From Halovenus marina (lineage in GTDB: Archaea > Halobacteriota > Halobacteria > Halobacteriales > Haloarculaceae), in NCBI RefSeq assembly GCF_051414115.1, contig NZ_JBLKNZ010000001.1, forward strand, positions 1,736,001 through 1,800,000: a DNA stretch of 64,000 nucleotides. The letters are read 5' to 3'. The notes under the pieces are model-generated. The model had not been told where the DNA came from, made no database searches, and saw nothing but the letters and a program-made list of their open reading frames with translations. The translations under genes and the position numbers were made by a program. Positions 8,506-16,039 of this stretch are shown one piece after another; positions within the stretch are counted from its first letter, which is position 1, and each line of letters starts with the position of its first letter.

Positions 8506-9446
8506 GACTCGGCAACTGCCGTCTTCTCTTTGCCTTTCAGGCCGAGAAATGCACGGGTTTCGGCGGGCGTCGCGGGGTCGCGCCCGGCGACTTCGTCCGC
8601 GAGTCTGACGATTTTCTCGACTTGCTCGGCGTTGCTCGATGCCAGTTTCCCTTTCCCGATGTACAGGCTGTCTTCGAGTCCGACACGGACGTGGCCGCCC
8701 ATACAGACGGCCTGCAGCCCTAGCTGGAACTGCTTTCGTCCCGCGCCGATGACCGAGAAGGTGAACTCGTCACCGAAGAGCCGTTCGGCGGTGTTGACGA
8801 GATGGGTGAGATGGTCCTCGGTGGCGCCGATGCCGCCGTGTAGCCCCATCACGAACTGCAGATGGACGGGCAGTTCGATCAGCCCCCGGTCGACGAGATG
8901 GCGGGCGTTGTACAGGTGTCCGACGTCGTAACACTCCAGTTCCGGCTTGGTTCCGTGCTCGTCGAACACGGGCAGCATCGTCCGGAGGTCGTGAAATGTG
9001 TTCTGGAAGACGTTCTTCCAGGACTCTTCGAGGTACTCCCGCTCCCAGTCGTACTCGAACTCGTCGTATCGCTCCAGCATCGGGTAGAGCCCGATGTTCA
9101 GCGACCCCTGGTTGCACGACGCCATCTCGGGGGACAGCGTCGGGATAACCTGAACCCGCTCTTCCGGGTCCATCGTCGGTGCGCCGCCCGTCGTCGGCTG
9201 AACGATCACGTCGGACTCTTCCTGAATTCGCGCGGCGACGTCCCGAAACAGGTCGAGGTCGGTGATCGGCTCCCCCGTTTCCGGGTCGCGTACGTGAATG
9301 TGGACGATACTCGCACCGGCCTCGGCGGCCTCGATGGCGTCGGTTGCTATCTCCTCGGGCGTCACCGGCAGATGCGGAGACATCGATGGAGTGTGGATCG
9401 CACCCGTTATCGCACAGGAAACTATCACGTTGTCGAGAGTACGCAT
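8502..9446 (-). CDS. BKACE family beta-keto-acid cleavage enzyme (DUF849)
   Basis: I start at the ATG at 9446 (MRTLDNVIVSCAITGA), which matches the family N-terminus; an upstream extension is unlike it. The 314-residue barrel has the Zn histidines H49 and H51 (IVHIHVRDP), the GGHVRVGLED motif with E258, and LPVTPEEIA. The family condenses a beta-keto acid with acetyl-CoA to give acetoacetate and a new CoA ester. The residue matching Glu14 of the founding enzyme Kce (TGAE) is Ile17 here (TGAI), as I recall that sequence. It is coupled to the downstream dehydrogenase. Confidence 0.87.
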   Translation of the reverse strand: MRTLDNVIVSCAITGAIHTPSMSPHLPVTPEEIATDAIEAAEAGASIVHIHVRDPETGEPITDLDLFRDVAARIQEESDVIVQPTTGGAPTMDPEERVQVIPTLSPEMASCNQGSLNIGLYPMLERYDEFEYDWEREYLEESWKNVFQNTFHDLRTMLPVFDEHGTKPELECYDVGHLYNARHLVDRGLIELPVHLQFVMGLHGGIGATEDHLTHLVNTAERLFGDEFTFSVIGAGRKQFQLGLQAVCMGGHVRVGLEDSLYIGKGKLASSNAEQVEKIVRLADEVAGRDPATPAETRAFLGLKGKEKTAVAES

Positions 9447-9608
9447 CGCTACTGAGTCTTGGACCGCCGGGATACATAGATTGTGGGGTGAACTGCGACA
9501 GATCGAGTGATTTCTTCTGTGACGATACATAGTCAGAAAAATGACCGTACCATCGACATGCCTGAGTGACATAAATTATAAATTATGTAAGACGAAAACA
9601 TCCAACGT
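9447..9608. promoter_or_regulatory. divergent promoter region between BKACE and sugar isomerase operons
   Basis: This 162-base spacer separates the minus-strand BKACE gene from the plus-strand isomerase gene. The AT-rich, nearly palindromic run cataaattataaattatg (9570-9587) lies about 25-35 bases before the ATG at 9609 and can act as its TATA box. It shares the aattatg core with the divergent promoter at 4044-4132. Confidence 0.45.
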
Positions 9609-10589
9609 ATGCAAATCGGTGTTCTCACGGTACCACTCGGCGGAGAGTCACTCGACGATGCGCTGGAGTACCTGACCGGACTCGGCGTCGAGATGGTCGA
9701 GTTGGGATGTGGCGGCGACCCCGGAGACGACCACCTCCCGATAGACGAGTATCTCGACGACGAGGATGCACAGGCGGACCTCCTGTCGCTACTCGACGAG
9801 CACGGCGTCGGGATCAGCGCACTCGCGACACACAACAACCCGCTTCATCCGGACGAAGCGCGGGCCGAGGCGGCCGACCAGCAACTCAGAGACGCGATAC
9901 GGCTCGCGGACCAGCTCGATGCGAACTGTATCACCTGCTTCTCGGGATTGCCAGCGGGCGGCCCGAACGACGAGGTTCCAAACTGGGTGACTGCACCGTG
10001 GCCGAACGAGCATCTCGACGCGCTCGAATACCAGTGGGAGGACGTCGCCATCCCCTACTGGCAGGACCTGGCCGAGTACGCCGACGACCACGGTGTCGAC
10101 GTCGCCATCGAGATGCACCCCAACTTCCTCGTGTACAACCCGCCCTCGATGCTGAAGCTCCGGGAGGCGACAAACGAGCGGATCGGCGCGAACCTCGACC
10201 CCGCGAACATCGTCTGGCAGGGCATCGACATCCCGAAGGCGATCCGGTATCTCGGGGAGGAGGACGCGATCCACCACGTCCACGCGAAGGACCTGCGAGT
10301 CTACGACGCGAACAAGGACGTGACGGGCGTTCTCGATACCAAACCCTACACGGAGGAACTCGACCGGTCGTGGATCTTCCGCTCTATCGGCTACGGCCAC
10401 GACATGGACTACTGGAAGGACTTCGTCTCAACGCTCCGCATGGTCGGCTACGACGGGACGCTCTCGGTCGAACACGAGGACTCGCTCACCTCCTCCCGCG
10501 AGGGGCTGGAGAAGGCGATCAGTTCGCTCGACGAAGCAATCTTCGAGACCCAGCCCGGTGAGGCCTACTGGGTCGACTCGAACGTCTGA
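9609..10589 (+). CDS. sugar phosphate isomerase/epimerase family protein (xylose isomerase-like barrel)
   Basis: The 326-residue AP-endonuclease-2/xylose-isomerase-like barrel starts MQIGVLTVPLGGESL. Metal-binding motifs can be seen in order: EMHPN, NLDPANIVW, HVHAKD and LSVEHED. Members epimerise or isomerise sugars, inositol derivatives or ketoses. It lies two bases upstream of a Gfo/Idh/MocA oxidoreductase, a classic pairing for oxidation-epimerisation routes such as inosose or 3-keto-sugar metabolism. The substrate is unknown. Confidence 0.85.
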   Translation: MQIGVLTVPLGGESLDDALEYLTGLGVEMVELGCGGDPGDDHLPIDEYLDDEDAQADLLSLLDEHGVGISALATHNNPLHPDEARAEAADQQLRDAIRLADQLDANCITCFSGLPAGGPNDEVPNWVTAPWPNEHLDALEYQWEDVAIPYWQDLAEYADDHGVDVAIEMHPNFLVYNPPSMLKLREATNERIGANLDPANIVWQGIDIPKAIRYLGEEDAIHHVHAKDLRVYDANKDVTGVLDTKPYTEELDRSWIFRSIGYGHDMDYWKDFVSTLRMVGYDGTLSVEHEDSLTSSREGLEKAISSLDEAIFETQPGEAYWVDSNV

Positions 10590-10591
10590 CC

Positions 10592-11728
10592 ATGTACCGG
10601 GTCGGATTCCTCGGCTACAAGTTCATGGGGAAGGCTCACGGGAACGCGCTGGCGCGTCTCCCGATGTTTTTCCCCGACGCACCGGAGACAGAGCGACACG
10701 TCCTGATCGGCAGAAATGAAGCGGCACTTGCGGACGCCGCCGACCGGTTCGGCTTTGCCACCACTACGACGGACTGGCGCGAGGCGCTCGACGAAATCGA
10801 CATCCTGTACAATCTCGGGCCGAACTGGCTCCACGTCGAGCCGACTATCAAGGCGCTCGACCGGGACCTGCACGTCTTCTGCGAAAAGCCACTCGCGCCC
10901 TCCGTCGAAGGTGCAGAGCGCGTCGCGCAAGCGGCACGCCGGAGCGACGGAATGGCTGGTGTCGCGTTCAACTTCCGGGCCGTCCCGGCACTGATCTACG
11001 CCAAACGGCTCATCGACGACGGCGTCCTCGGTGACATTCATCACGTCCGCGCGCAGTACCTCCAGGACTGGCTCGTCGATCCGGACGCGCCGTGGTCCTG
11101 GCGCAACGACGAGGAACTCGCCGGGAGCGGCGCGCTCGGTGACCTCGGCGCTCACACGGTCGACATCCTCCAGTATCTCGTCGACGACGTGGCGCGCGTC
11201 AGCGGCCAGCTCAAGACCTTCGTCGACGAGCGGCCGATCGAGGGACAGGACGCCCGCGGTGACTCGGTCGGACACGAGGACGGCGACGAGGAGGAGACCA
11301 AACCGGTCACGGTCGACGACGCGTACACGGCGAACGTCGAACTCGAAAACGGGGCCATCGGGACCATCGAAGCCTCCCGGTTTGCCAACGGGCGGAAAAA
11401 CGACCACACGATCGAGATCGAGGGCTCGAAGGGAAGTCTCCGGTACGACCACGAGCGACTCAACGAACTAGAGGTGCTGCGGGAGGGCGACCGGGGCTAC
11501 CAGACGGTACTCGTGACCGACGCAGAGGACCCCTACATCGACCGCTGGTGGCCCCCCGGGCACATCATCGGCTGGGAACACACGTTCGTCCACGAGAACT
11601 ACGAGTTCCTCACCGCGCTGGAGGAGGGCAACCAGTTCCAGCCCGACTTCCAGACGGGCCTTCAGGTTCAGCAGGTCCTCGCTGCCATCGAGGAGAGCGA
11701 CGAAACCGGTTCCTGGGTGACTCTCTGA
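10592..11728 (+). CDS. Gfo/Idh/MocA family oxidoreductase
   Basis: The 378-residue protein has the N-terminal nucleotide fold MYRVGFLGYKFMGKAHGNA and the FCEKPL motif near residue 92. It is the third member of this family in the first 12 kb. The isomerase gene ends two bases upstream, so they form a bicistronic unit and probably process the same sugar. A highly charged insertion near residues 225-240 (Asp/Glu-rich) is a haloarchaeal adaptation and not an obvious domain. Confidence 0.87.
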   Translation: MYRVGFLGYKFMGKAHGNALARLPMFFPDAPETERHVLIGRNEAALADAADRFGFATTTTDWREALDEIDILYNLGPNWLHVEPTIKALDRDLHVFCEKPLAPSVEGAERVAQAARRSDGMAGVAFNFRAVPALIYAKRLIDDGVLGDIHHVRAQYLQDWLVDPDAPWSWRNDEELAGSGALGDLGAHTVDILQYLVDDVARVSGQLKTFVDERPIEGQDARGDSVGHEDGDEEETKPVTVDDAYTANVELENGAIGTIEASRFANGRKNDHTIEIEGSKGSLRYDHERLNELEVLREGDRGYQTVLVTDAEDPYIDRWWPPGHIIGWEHTFVHENYEFLTALEEGNQFQPDFQTGLQVQQVLAAIEESDETGSWVTL

Positions 11729-11745
11729 GGGGCAGAATTCGGAAC

Positions 11746-13143
11746 TTACCCCTCGAACGGGAGTTCAAGCGTGCCGTCCTCGTCGAACGTGGGTGATTCG
11801 AGCGAGCCAACAGAAACAGCGGGGCGGTCCCGCAGTTCCTCCGCGACGGGCGCAGAGACGTACAGGTCGTCAGGTTCGAGCGTGTTCTGGATCGCCGCGA
11901 TACGCAACTCATCTGGCTCGCGAACCCCGGTCGTCGATCCGGCGAGTTTCAGCAGCGTCTCGTCTGCTGGAACCACGAAGGGGAGCTTCGCCCTGACTGG
12001 CTCCCCGCTGGTCGCGATGTTGACGTAGGTGTCCCCGAAATCGACGCGCTCGACAAGGTCCCGGTGGACGAAATCTGCAAGCCCCATGCCCAGCGCGTTC
12101 CCGTGTGACTCTGGGGTGAGCGAGCGCACGTAAATCCGGGTGATATCCGGCCCGTCAGGTTCGGGCTGTCCGTGGAACAGCTGTCGGCCCAGGACGTTGG
12201 TGTCGAGGCCAGTGCCGCTGACGTTTTTCCCCATCTCCTCGACAAAGAGCACGTCGAGGTCGTCGACCGGCAGCATCGGCAGGAGTTCCTTCGAGCGCGA
12301 GAGCAGTTCCGGCTCACGGTCCATGATCTCCCCGGAAGCGAGTCCGACTATCTCCGCGGCGCGCTCGTTTGCATTCTCGATCAGCGCGATACCGCCTACG
12401 ACCGGGGTCTCGTCGATGAGTACGCGGGCACGCTCTGGAATAACCTCCTGAAATCCGCGGTCGAGTGCCGCGTTGTGCATCTGCTCGGCACCCCTGTGTT
12501 TGCCGAGGCCGACGACGGCCATCTTCGCGAGTCCGCTCTCGTAGGTCCCCTCGTAGTCGGTGTGGGCCTTGACTCGGTTGAGCAGGACAACGGCGTCCGC
12601 TTCGAGTGCGTCGTCTGCCGCGTAGATGGGGCGGCCGTCCGGGTCGCGTCCGACCTCCGTGACAGCCATCGAAGATTCGATCTCACAACCCATCGACTCC
12701 GGCGTGACCCCAAGCGAGGCGAGTGTTTCGACCTGCCCCTCCGCGGTCGCACCGCCGTGACTGCCCATCGCAGGCATGATGAACGGCTCCAGCCCCTGGT
12801 TCTGGAGTACTGTGACTGTGGTTGCGAGTACCTCCGGCATGTCGTGGATCCCCCGACTTCCGGCGGTGAGCGCAACTCGCGACCCCGCTGGCAGCCCGTG
12901 GAGTGCCGCTATCTCCTCCAGCGCAGTCTCCGTGGCTGCCGTCACGTCTTCGACGACCGGCTGATCTCGACTCCGTGTCGCCGTCGCAAACCGGGGGAGG
13001 TTCTCCAGTTCGAAGTCGAGAGCGCCCTCGAATCGTTCGGTTCCCGGAAACGAAATCTCCATACCTCCCTGTCGTTCCGAGACGACTAGAATCTTCGGCT
13101 CGTCTCCATCGGGCGCGAACGTCTGGCTCCAGTTCAAATCCAT
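11746..13143 (-). CDS. LarA-like (DUF2088) lactate racemase family protein
   Basis: I choose the ATG at 13143 (MDLNWSQTFAPDGD), giving 465 residues. A GTG at 13164 would add seven residues, but they lie in a sequence that is repeated near the tRNA gene. The N-terminal DUF2088 domain includes ALTAGSRGI, PAMGSHGGAT and VKAHTDYEG. Family members bind the nickel-pincer cofactor and epimerise 2-hydroxy acids. The larBCE cofactor genes are not in the window. It lies at the end of the sugar-acid cluster, so an acid-sugar epimerase role is plausible. Confidence 0.78.
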   Translation of the reverse strand: MDLNWSQTFAPDGDEPKILVVSERQGGMEISFPGTERFEGALDFELENLPRFATATRSRDQPVVEDVTAATETALEEIAALHGLPAGSRVALTAGSRGIHDMPEVLATTVTVLQNQGLEPFIMPAMGSHGGATAEGQVETLASLGVTPESMGCEIESSMAVTEVGRDPDGRPIYAADDALEADAVVLLNRVKAHTDYEGTYESGLAKMAVVGLGKHRGAEQMHNAALDRGFQEVIPERARVLIDETPVVGGIALIENANERAAEIVGLASGEIMDREPELLSRSKELLPMLPVDDLDVLFVEEMGKNVSGTGLDTNVLGRQLFHGQPEPDGPDITRIYVRSLTPESHGNALGMGLADFVHRDLVERVDFGDTYVNIATSGEPVRAKLPFVVPADETLLKLAGSTTGVREPDELRIAAIQNTLEPDDLYVSAPVAEELRDRPAVSVGSLESPTFDEDGTLELPFEG

Positions 13144-13200
13144 TCGATCGTTTTCACTGCTCACGCCAGTCGCTCAGCAGCGAAGTAAACAAGCATACGA
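13132..13200. repeat. copy 1 of tRNA-Lys flanking sequence
   Basis: Positions 13133-13165 (ttcaaatcc...cactgctcacg) match 13380-13412 at 30 of 33 bases. Positions 13188-13199 (aacaagcatacg) match 13507-13518 exactly. In the intact locus these two anchors flank the tRNA-Lys gene on its 3' and 5' sides. Here they are only about 20 bases apart with no tRNA between them, so this looks like a copy of the locus that lost the tRNA. Confidence 0.6.
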
Positions 13201-13316
13201 CGAGCGGAGCGAGTCGTTTCGCTGCTGACGAACGGAGTGAGTCAGCAGGTAGTTTTATACTAAATTTTGCAAGGAGTGGTTCGCTCGAAGAGCGAACCCG
13301 ACGCAGTAAAATTTAG

Positions 13317-13392
13317 CGGGCCGGAAGGGATTTGAACCACGCGAAGACGTGCTCGCTCCGCTGCGCGCGTCTTCTCTACTTCAAATCCCTTC
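13317..13392. repeat. partial tRNA-Lys 3'-end copy within an inverted repeat
   Basis: The plus-strand sequence gggccggaagggatttgaac at 13318-13337 repeats the 3' end of the downstream tRNA-Lys gene (13430-13449). The stretch gaagggatttgaa (13324-13336) also reappears inverted at about 13379-13391, with a second inner arm (gaagacg / cgtcttc), so the block can fold into a long imperfect hairpin. A 3'-end tRNA copy next to an intact tRNA is the usual footprint of site-specific integration or of local duplication. Confidence 0.6.
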
Positions 13393-13429
13393 AAGCGTTT
13401 TCACTGCTCACGTTCGTTCGCAGGAAAAC

Positions 13430-13502
13430 GGGCCGGAAGGGATTTGAACCCCTGACCGACGGATCAAGAGTCCGTCGCTCTCCCGGACTGAGCTACCGGC
13501 CC
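13430..13502 (-). tRNA. tRNA-Lys (anticodon CUU)
   Basis: The reverse strand folds as a complete tRNA of 73 bases without an encoded CCA. The acceptor stem is GGGCCGG/CCGGCCC. The D arm is GCUC...GAGC-like. The anticodon arm is ACGGA-CUCUUGA-UCCGU with anticodon CUU, and the T arm is AGGGGUUCAAAUCCCUU. CUU reads AAG lysine codons. There is no intron at the canonical position. Partial copies of its 3' end and flanks lie just downstream. Confidence 0.95.
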
Positions 13503-13743
13503 ACAGAACAAGCATACGCGAGACGACCCAAATACGTTTCCTTTCGATGTGGGGCTGTCTGTGTATCTGTTTCACACTTATATGACAACGTCACAGGAGG
13601 GACAACTACTGTGATGTTCAGTACAATCTCTGTTGTCTGTGTCCAATTATACTTGATCGAGGCGGTGTTGAGGGGACCTCAGACACCTGATCTACCGTAT
13701 TGATGGCAAACTTACTTGAATTGGGACGGGCATGATCGAACAA

Positions 13744-14562
13744 ATGGCAGACAACGACGAGGGGACTACTGAGGAGCGCGTGTTACAGAGCAAGCGCGCA
13801 GCGACGACCTACCAGATCCTCGTCGAGATAGCGAAACGCCAGCCAGCAGTCAGCCAGCAGGAGATCGCAGACGCGATCGGCGTGACCGCACAGGCCGTGA
13901 GCGATTACTTGCAGACGCTCATCGAGCGCGGTCACGTGAACAAGCGCGGACGCGGACGCTACGAGGTGACGAAAACAGGCGTCGACTGGCTGATCACTCA
14001 GACCGATACCCTGCGCGAGTTCGTCGACCACGTCTCCGAGGACGTACTCGACAACGTCGGCGTCGAGACAGTGATCGCCGCCACGGACATCGAGGAGGGT
14101 GACACCGTCTCGCTGACGATGCGCGATGGCGTCTTGCACGCGGTGGCTGGGTCGACCGGCAGCGCAACCGCGGTCGCAGTCACGGACGCGTCGGTCGACC
14201 AGGACGTGGGGGTCACGAACTTCGAGGGTGTCATCGAGTACGACATCGGGTCAGTCACCGTCGTCTCCGTTCCGCCCGTTCAGGAGGGCGGCAGTGTGAC
14301 GATAGCACCCGAACGGATCGTGGAGTTGGCCAGCAGTCACGACCTGGTTGCAGTCGATTCCTCCGAGGGGGTCGCGACGGCGCGAGCGGCGGATCTCACC
14401 CCAGACATTCGCTTCGGAACGGAAGCCGCAGTGAAGGAGGCCGCCACGAAAGGACAGGACGTCCTCCTGCTCGTCGTCAACACCAGACTGTCGGCCTACA
14501 CCGACACCTTCCGCGAGCACAACGTCAGCTACGAAGTGATCGACCCAGTCGACGACCGATGA
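13744..14562 (+). CDS. winged-helix transcriptional regulator (archaeal, MarR/TrmB-like HTH)
   Basis: The N-terminal part carries a winged helix (residues about 20-75: ISQQEIADAIGV-type recognition region, read here as VSQQEIADAIGVTAQAVSDY, then a GRGRYEVT wing). A roughly 190-residue alpha/beta domain of unknown ligand specificity follows. An ATG four codons upstream (13732) is also possible. The protein is 272 residues from 13744. It is transcribed alone, away from the tRNA gene. The target genes are unknown; autoregulation or control of the neighbouring acyl-CoA dehydrogenase is only a guess. Confidence 0.8.
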   Translation: MADNDEGTTEERVLQSKRAATTYQILVEIAKRQPAVSQQEIADAIGVTAQAVSDYLQTLIERGHVNKRGRGRYEVTKTGVDWLITQTDTLREFVDHVSEDVLDNVGVETVIAATDIEEGDTVSLTMRDGVLHAVAGSTGSATAVAVTDASVDQDVGVTNFEGVIEYDIGSVTVVSVPPVQEGGSVTIAPERIVELASSHDLVAVDSSEGVATARAADLTPDIRFGTEAAVKEAATKGQDVLLLVVNTRLSAYTDTFREHNVSYEVIDPVDDR

Positions 14563-14573
14563 CGGCGATGTTC

Positions 14574-14653
14574 ATACTGTCGGCTGTAACATCTCGAAAA
14601 TAATTCGCCACCCGAAGTGGCGAATATTTTTACGCACTTACAGCCGACAGTAT
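14574..14653. mobile_element. 80-bp MITE-like element with 16-bp terminal inverted repeats
   Basis: The element is bounded by atactgtcggctgtaa (14574-14589) and its perfect reverse complement (14638-14653). Inside is a second 9-bp perfect hairpin, attcgccac/gtggcgaat (14603-14611 and 14617-14625), followed by a T-rich run. It is far too short to code for a transposase. It lies between two genes, starting 11 bases after the regulator stop. The inner hairpin plus T-run could also terminate the upstream transcript. Confidence 0.7.
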
Positions 14654-14731
14654 CAGAAAGCGATCAGTAAACCCCGAAGCGATTTGTTTCAGTTTGCGGA
14701 TCTATTTGGTTTCGGATGCGTATCTATGGGT

Positions 14732-15886
14732 ATGGAACTGTTAGAGGACACTATCGTCCCGGAGCACGCACAGGAGATAAAAGCGGAGGCGCGAGAGTTC
14801 GCAGCAGCAGAGATTGCACCGGCTGCGGAGTCCTACTACGAGAGCGGCGAGTATCCGTGGGAGATTCTGGAAGCGGGGATGGACGCCGGACTGGTCGCGC
14901 AGGACTTGCCCGAAGAGTACGGCGGAAAAGGACTGGATCTCCAGCAGGTACTCGCGATTGCAGAGGAGTTCTACCGCGCAGACGCCGGAATCGCGCTGAC
15001 GCTGCAACTCGCGAGTTTCGGCGCGGAGATTGTCGTCGAACACGGCAGCGACGAACAGAAAGCGGAGTACATCCGCCCCGTCGCGGAAAACGAGCAGATC
15101 ACGGGGCTTGCCGTCTCGGAACCGGAGACCGGAAGCGACCTCGCCGGGATGACGACGACCGCCGACAAGGACGGCGACGAGTGGGTGCTCAACGGCGAGA
15201 AGTACTGGGTCGGCAACGGTGTCGAGGCGGACTGGATGACCGTCTACGCGAAGACGGGTGACGACGAGAACGACCGGTACGGGAACTTTTCGATGTTCAT
15301 CGTCCCGACCGACGCCGAGGGGTACGAGGCCGAGCACATCCCCGAGAAGATGGCCTTCCGCGCCTCGAAGCAGGCCCACATCACGTTCGACGACTGCCGG
15401 ATCCCCGAGGAGAATCTCGTCGGCGTCGAGGGCGCGGGATTCTACATGCTGGCGGACTTTTTCAACCACGGCCGGGTCATCGTCGGCGGCCACGGACTCG
15501 GACTGGCCGCGGCGGCAATCGAGGAGGCGACGGCGTTCGTCGACGACCGGTCGGCCTTCGGTCGGTCAGTCAACGAGTTCCAGTCCGTCCAGCACGACAT
15601 CGCGGAGATGCGGATGGACTTCGAGTCCGCGCGAGCGCTCACCTGGCGCGCGGCCGAGAAGGTCGCCAATCAGGAGTATCCGGGCTACTGGGCCGCGCTC
15701 GCCAAAGCCGTCGCCACCGAAGCCGCGACAGACTGTGCGGACCGTGCGATGCAGTTGCACGGCGGCCGGTCCGTACTCACGAACCGCCGCATCGCACGCG
15801 TGTTCCGGGACGCGCGCGTTCCGGTGATCTACGAAGGGGCTAACGCGATCCAGCGGAACCTCATCTATCGACAGGCGCCGCAGTAG
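14732..15886 (+). CDS. acyl-CoA dehydrogenase
   Basis: Starting at MELLEDTIVPEHAQEIKAE gives 384 residues, the normal family length; ATGs two codons or more upstream are possible but add non-homologous residues. The FAD-binding middle domain (LAVSEPETGSD, then KYWVGNG) and the C-terminal YEGANAIQRNLIYRQ are present. The Glu of YEG is the usual catalytic base. The protein catalyses alpha,beta-dehydrogenation of an acyl-CoA, passing electrons to ETF. Chain-length preference is not predictable. It is transcribed singly between the MITE and the oxidoreductase operon. Confidence 0.92.
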   Translation: MELLEDTIVPEHAQEIKAEAREFAAAEIAPAAESYYESGEYPWEILEAGMDAGLVAQDLPEEYGGKGLDLQQVLAIAEEFYRADAGIALTLQLASFGAEIVVEHGSDEQKAEYIRPVAENEQITGLAVSEPETGSDLAGMTTTADKDGDEWVLNGEKYWVGNGVEADWMTVYAKTGDDENDRYGNFSMFIVPTDAEGYEAEHIPEKMAFRASKQAHITFDDCRIPEENLVGVEGAGFYMLADFFNHGRVIVGGHGLGLAAAAIEEATAFVDDRSAFGRSVNEFQSVQHDIAEMRMDFESARALTWRAAEKVANQEYPGYWAALAKAVATEAATDCADRAMQLHGGRSVLTNRRIARVFRDARVPVIYEGANAIQRNLIYRQAPQ

Positions 15887-16039
15887 CGAACCGAACAGCC
15901 GAGCGTTAGGAATTCCTTCGAAGGAAGTAATTATTGTTTACTCGCATCCCGTGCAATTAATAATGTGGTATTCGGTAGCAAGCCTTTAGTCTGCACCGGT
16001 ACTTCTCTCGGGCATGGCACGCCAGTGGAGGCGGTATCC

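Noticed and set aside
13317..13392. A second complete tRNA beside tRNA-Lys
   Set aside because: Only the T-arm and 3' acceptor sequence are present; no D arm, anticodon arm or 5' acceptor strand can be formed.
14603..14630. The hairpin plus T-run as a plain rho-independent-type terminator
   Set aside because: It is nested symmetrically inside perfect 16-bp terminal repeats, which a simple terminator does not explain; it may double as one, so it is kept within the MITE entry.
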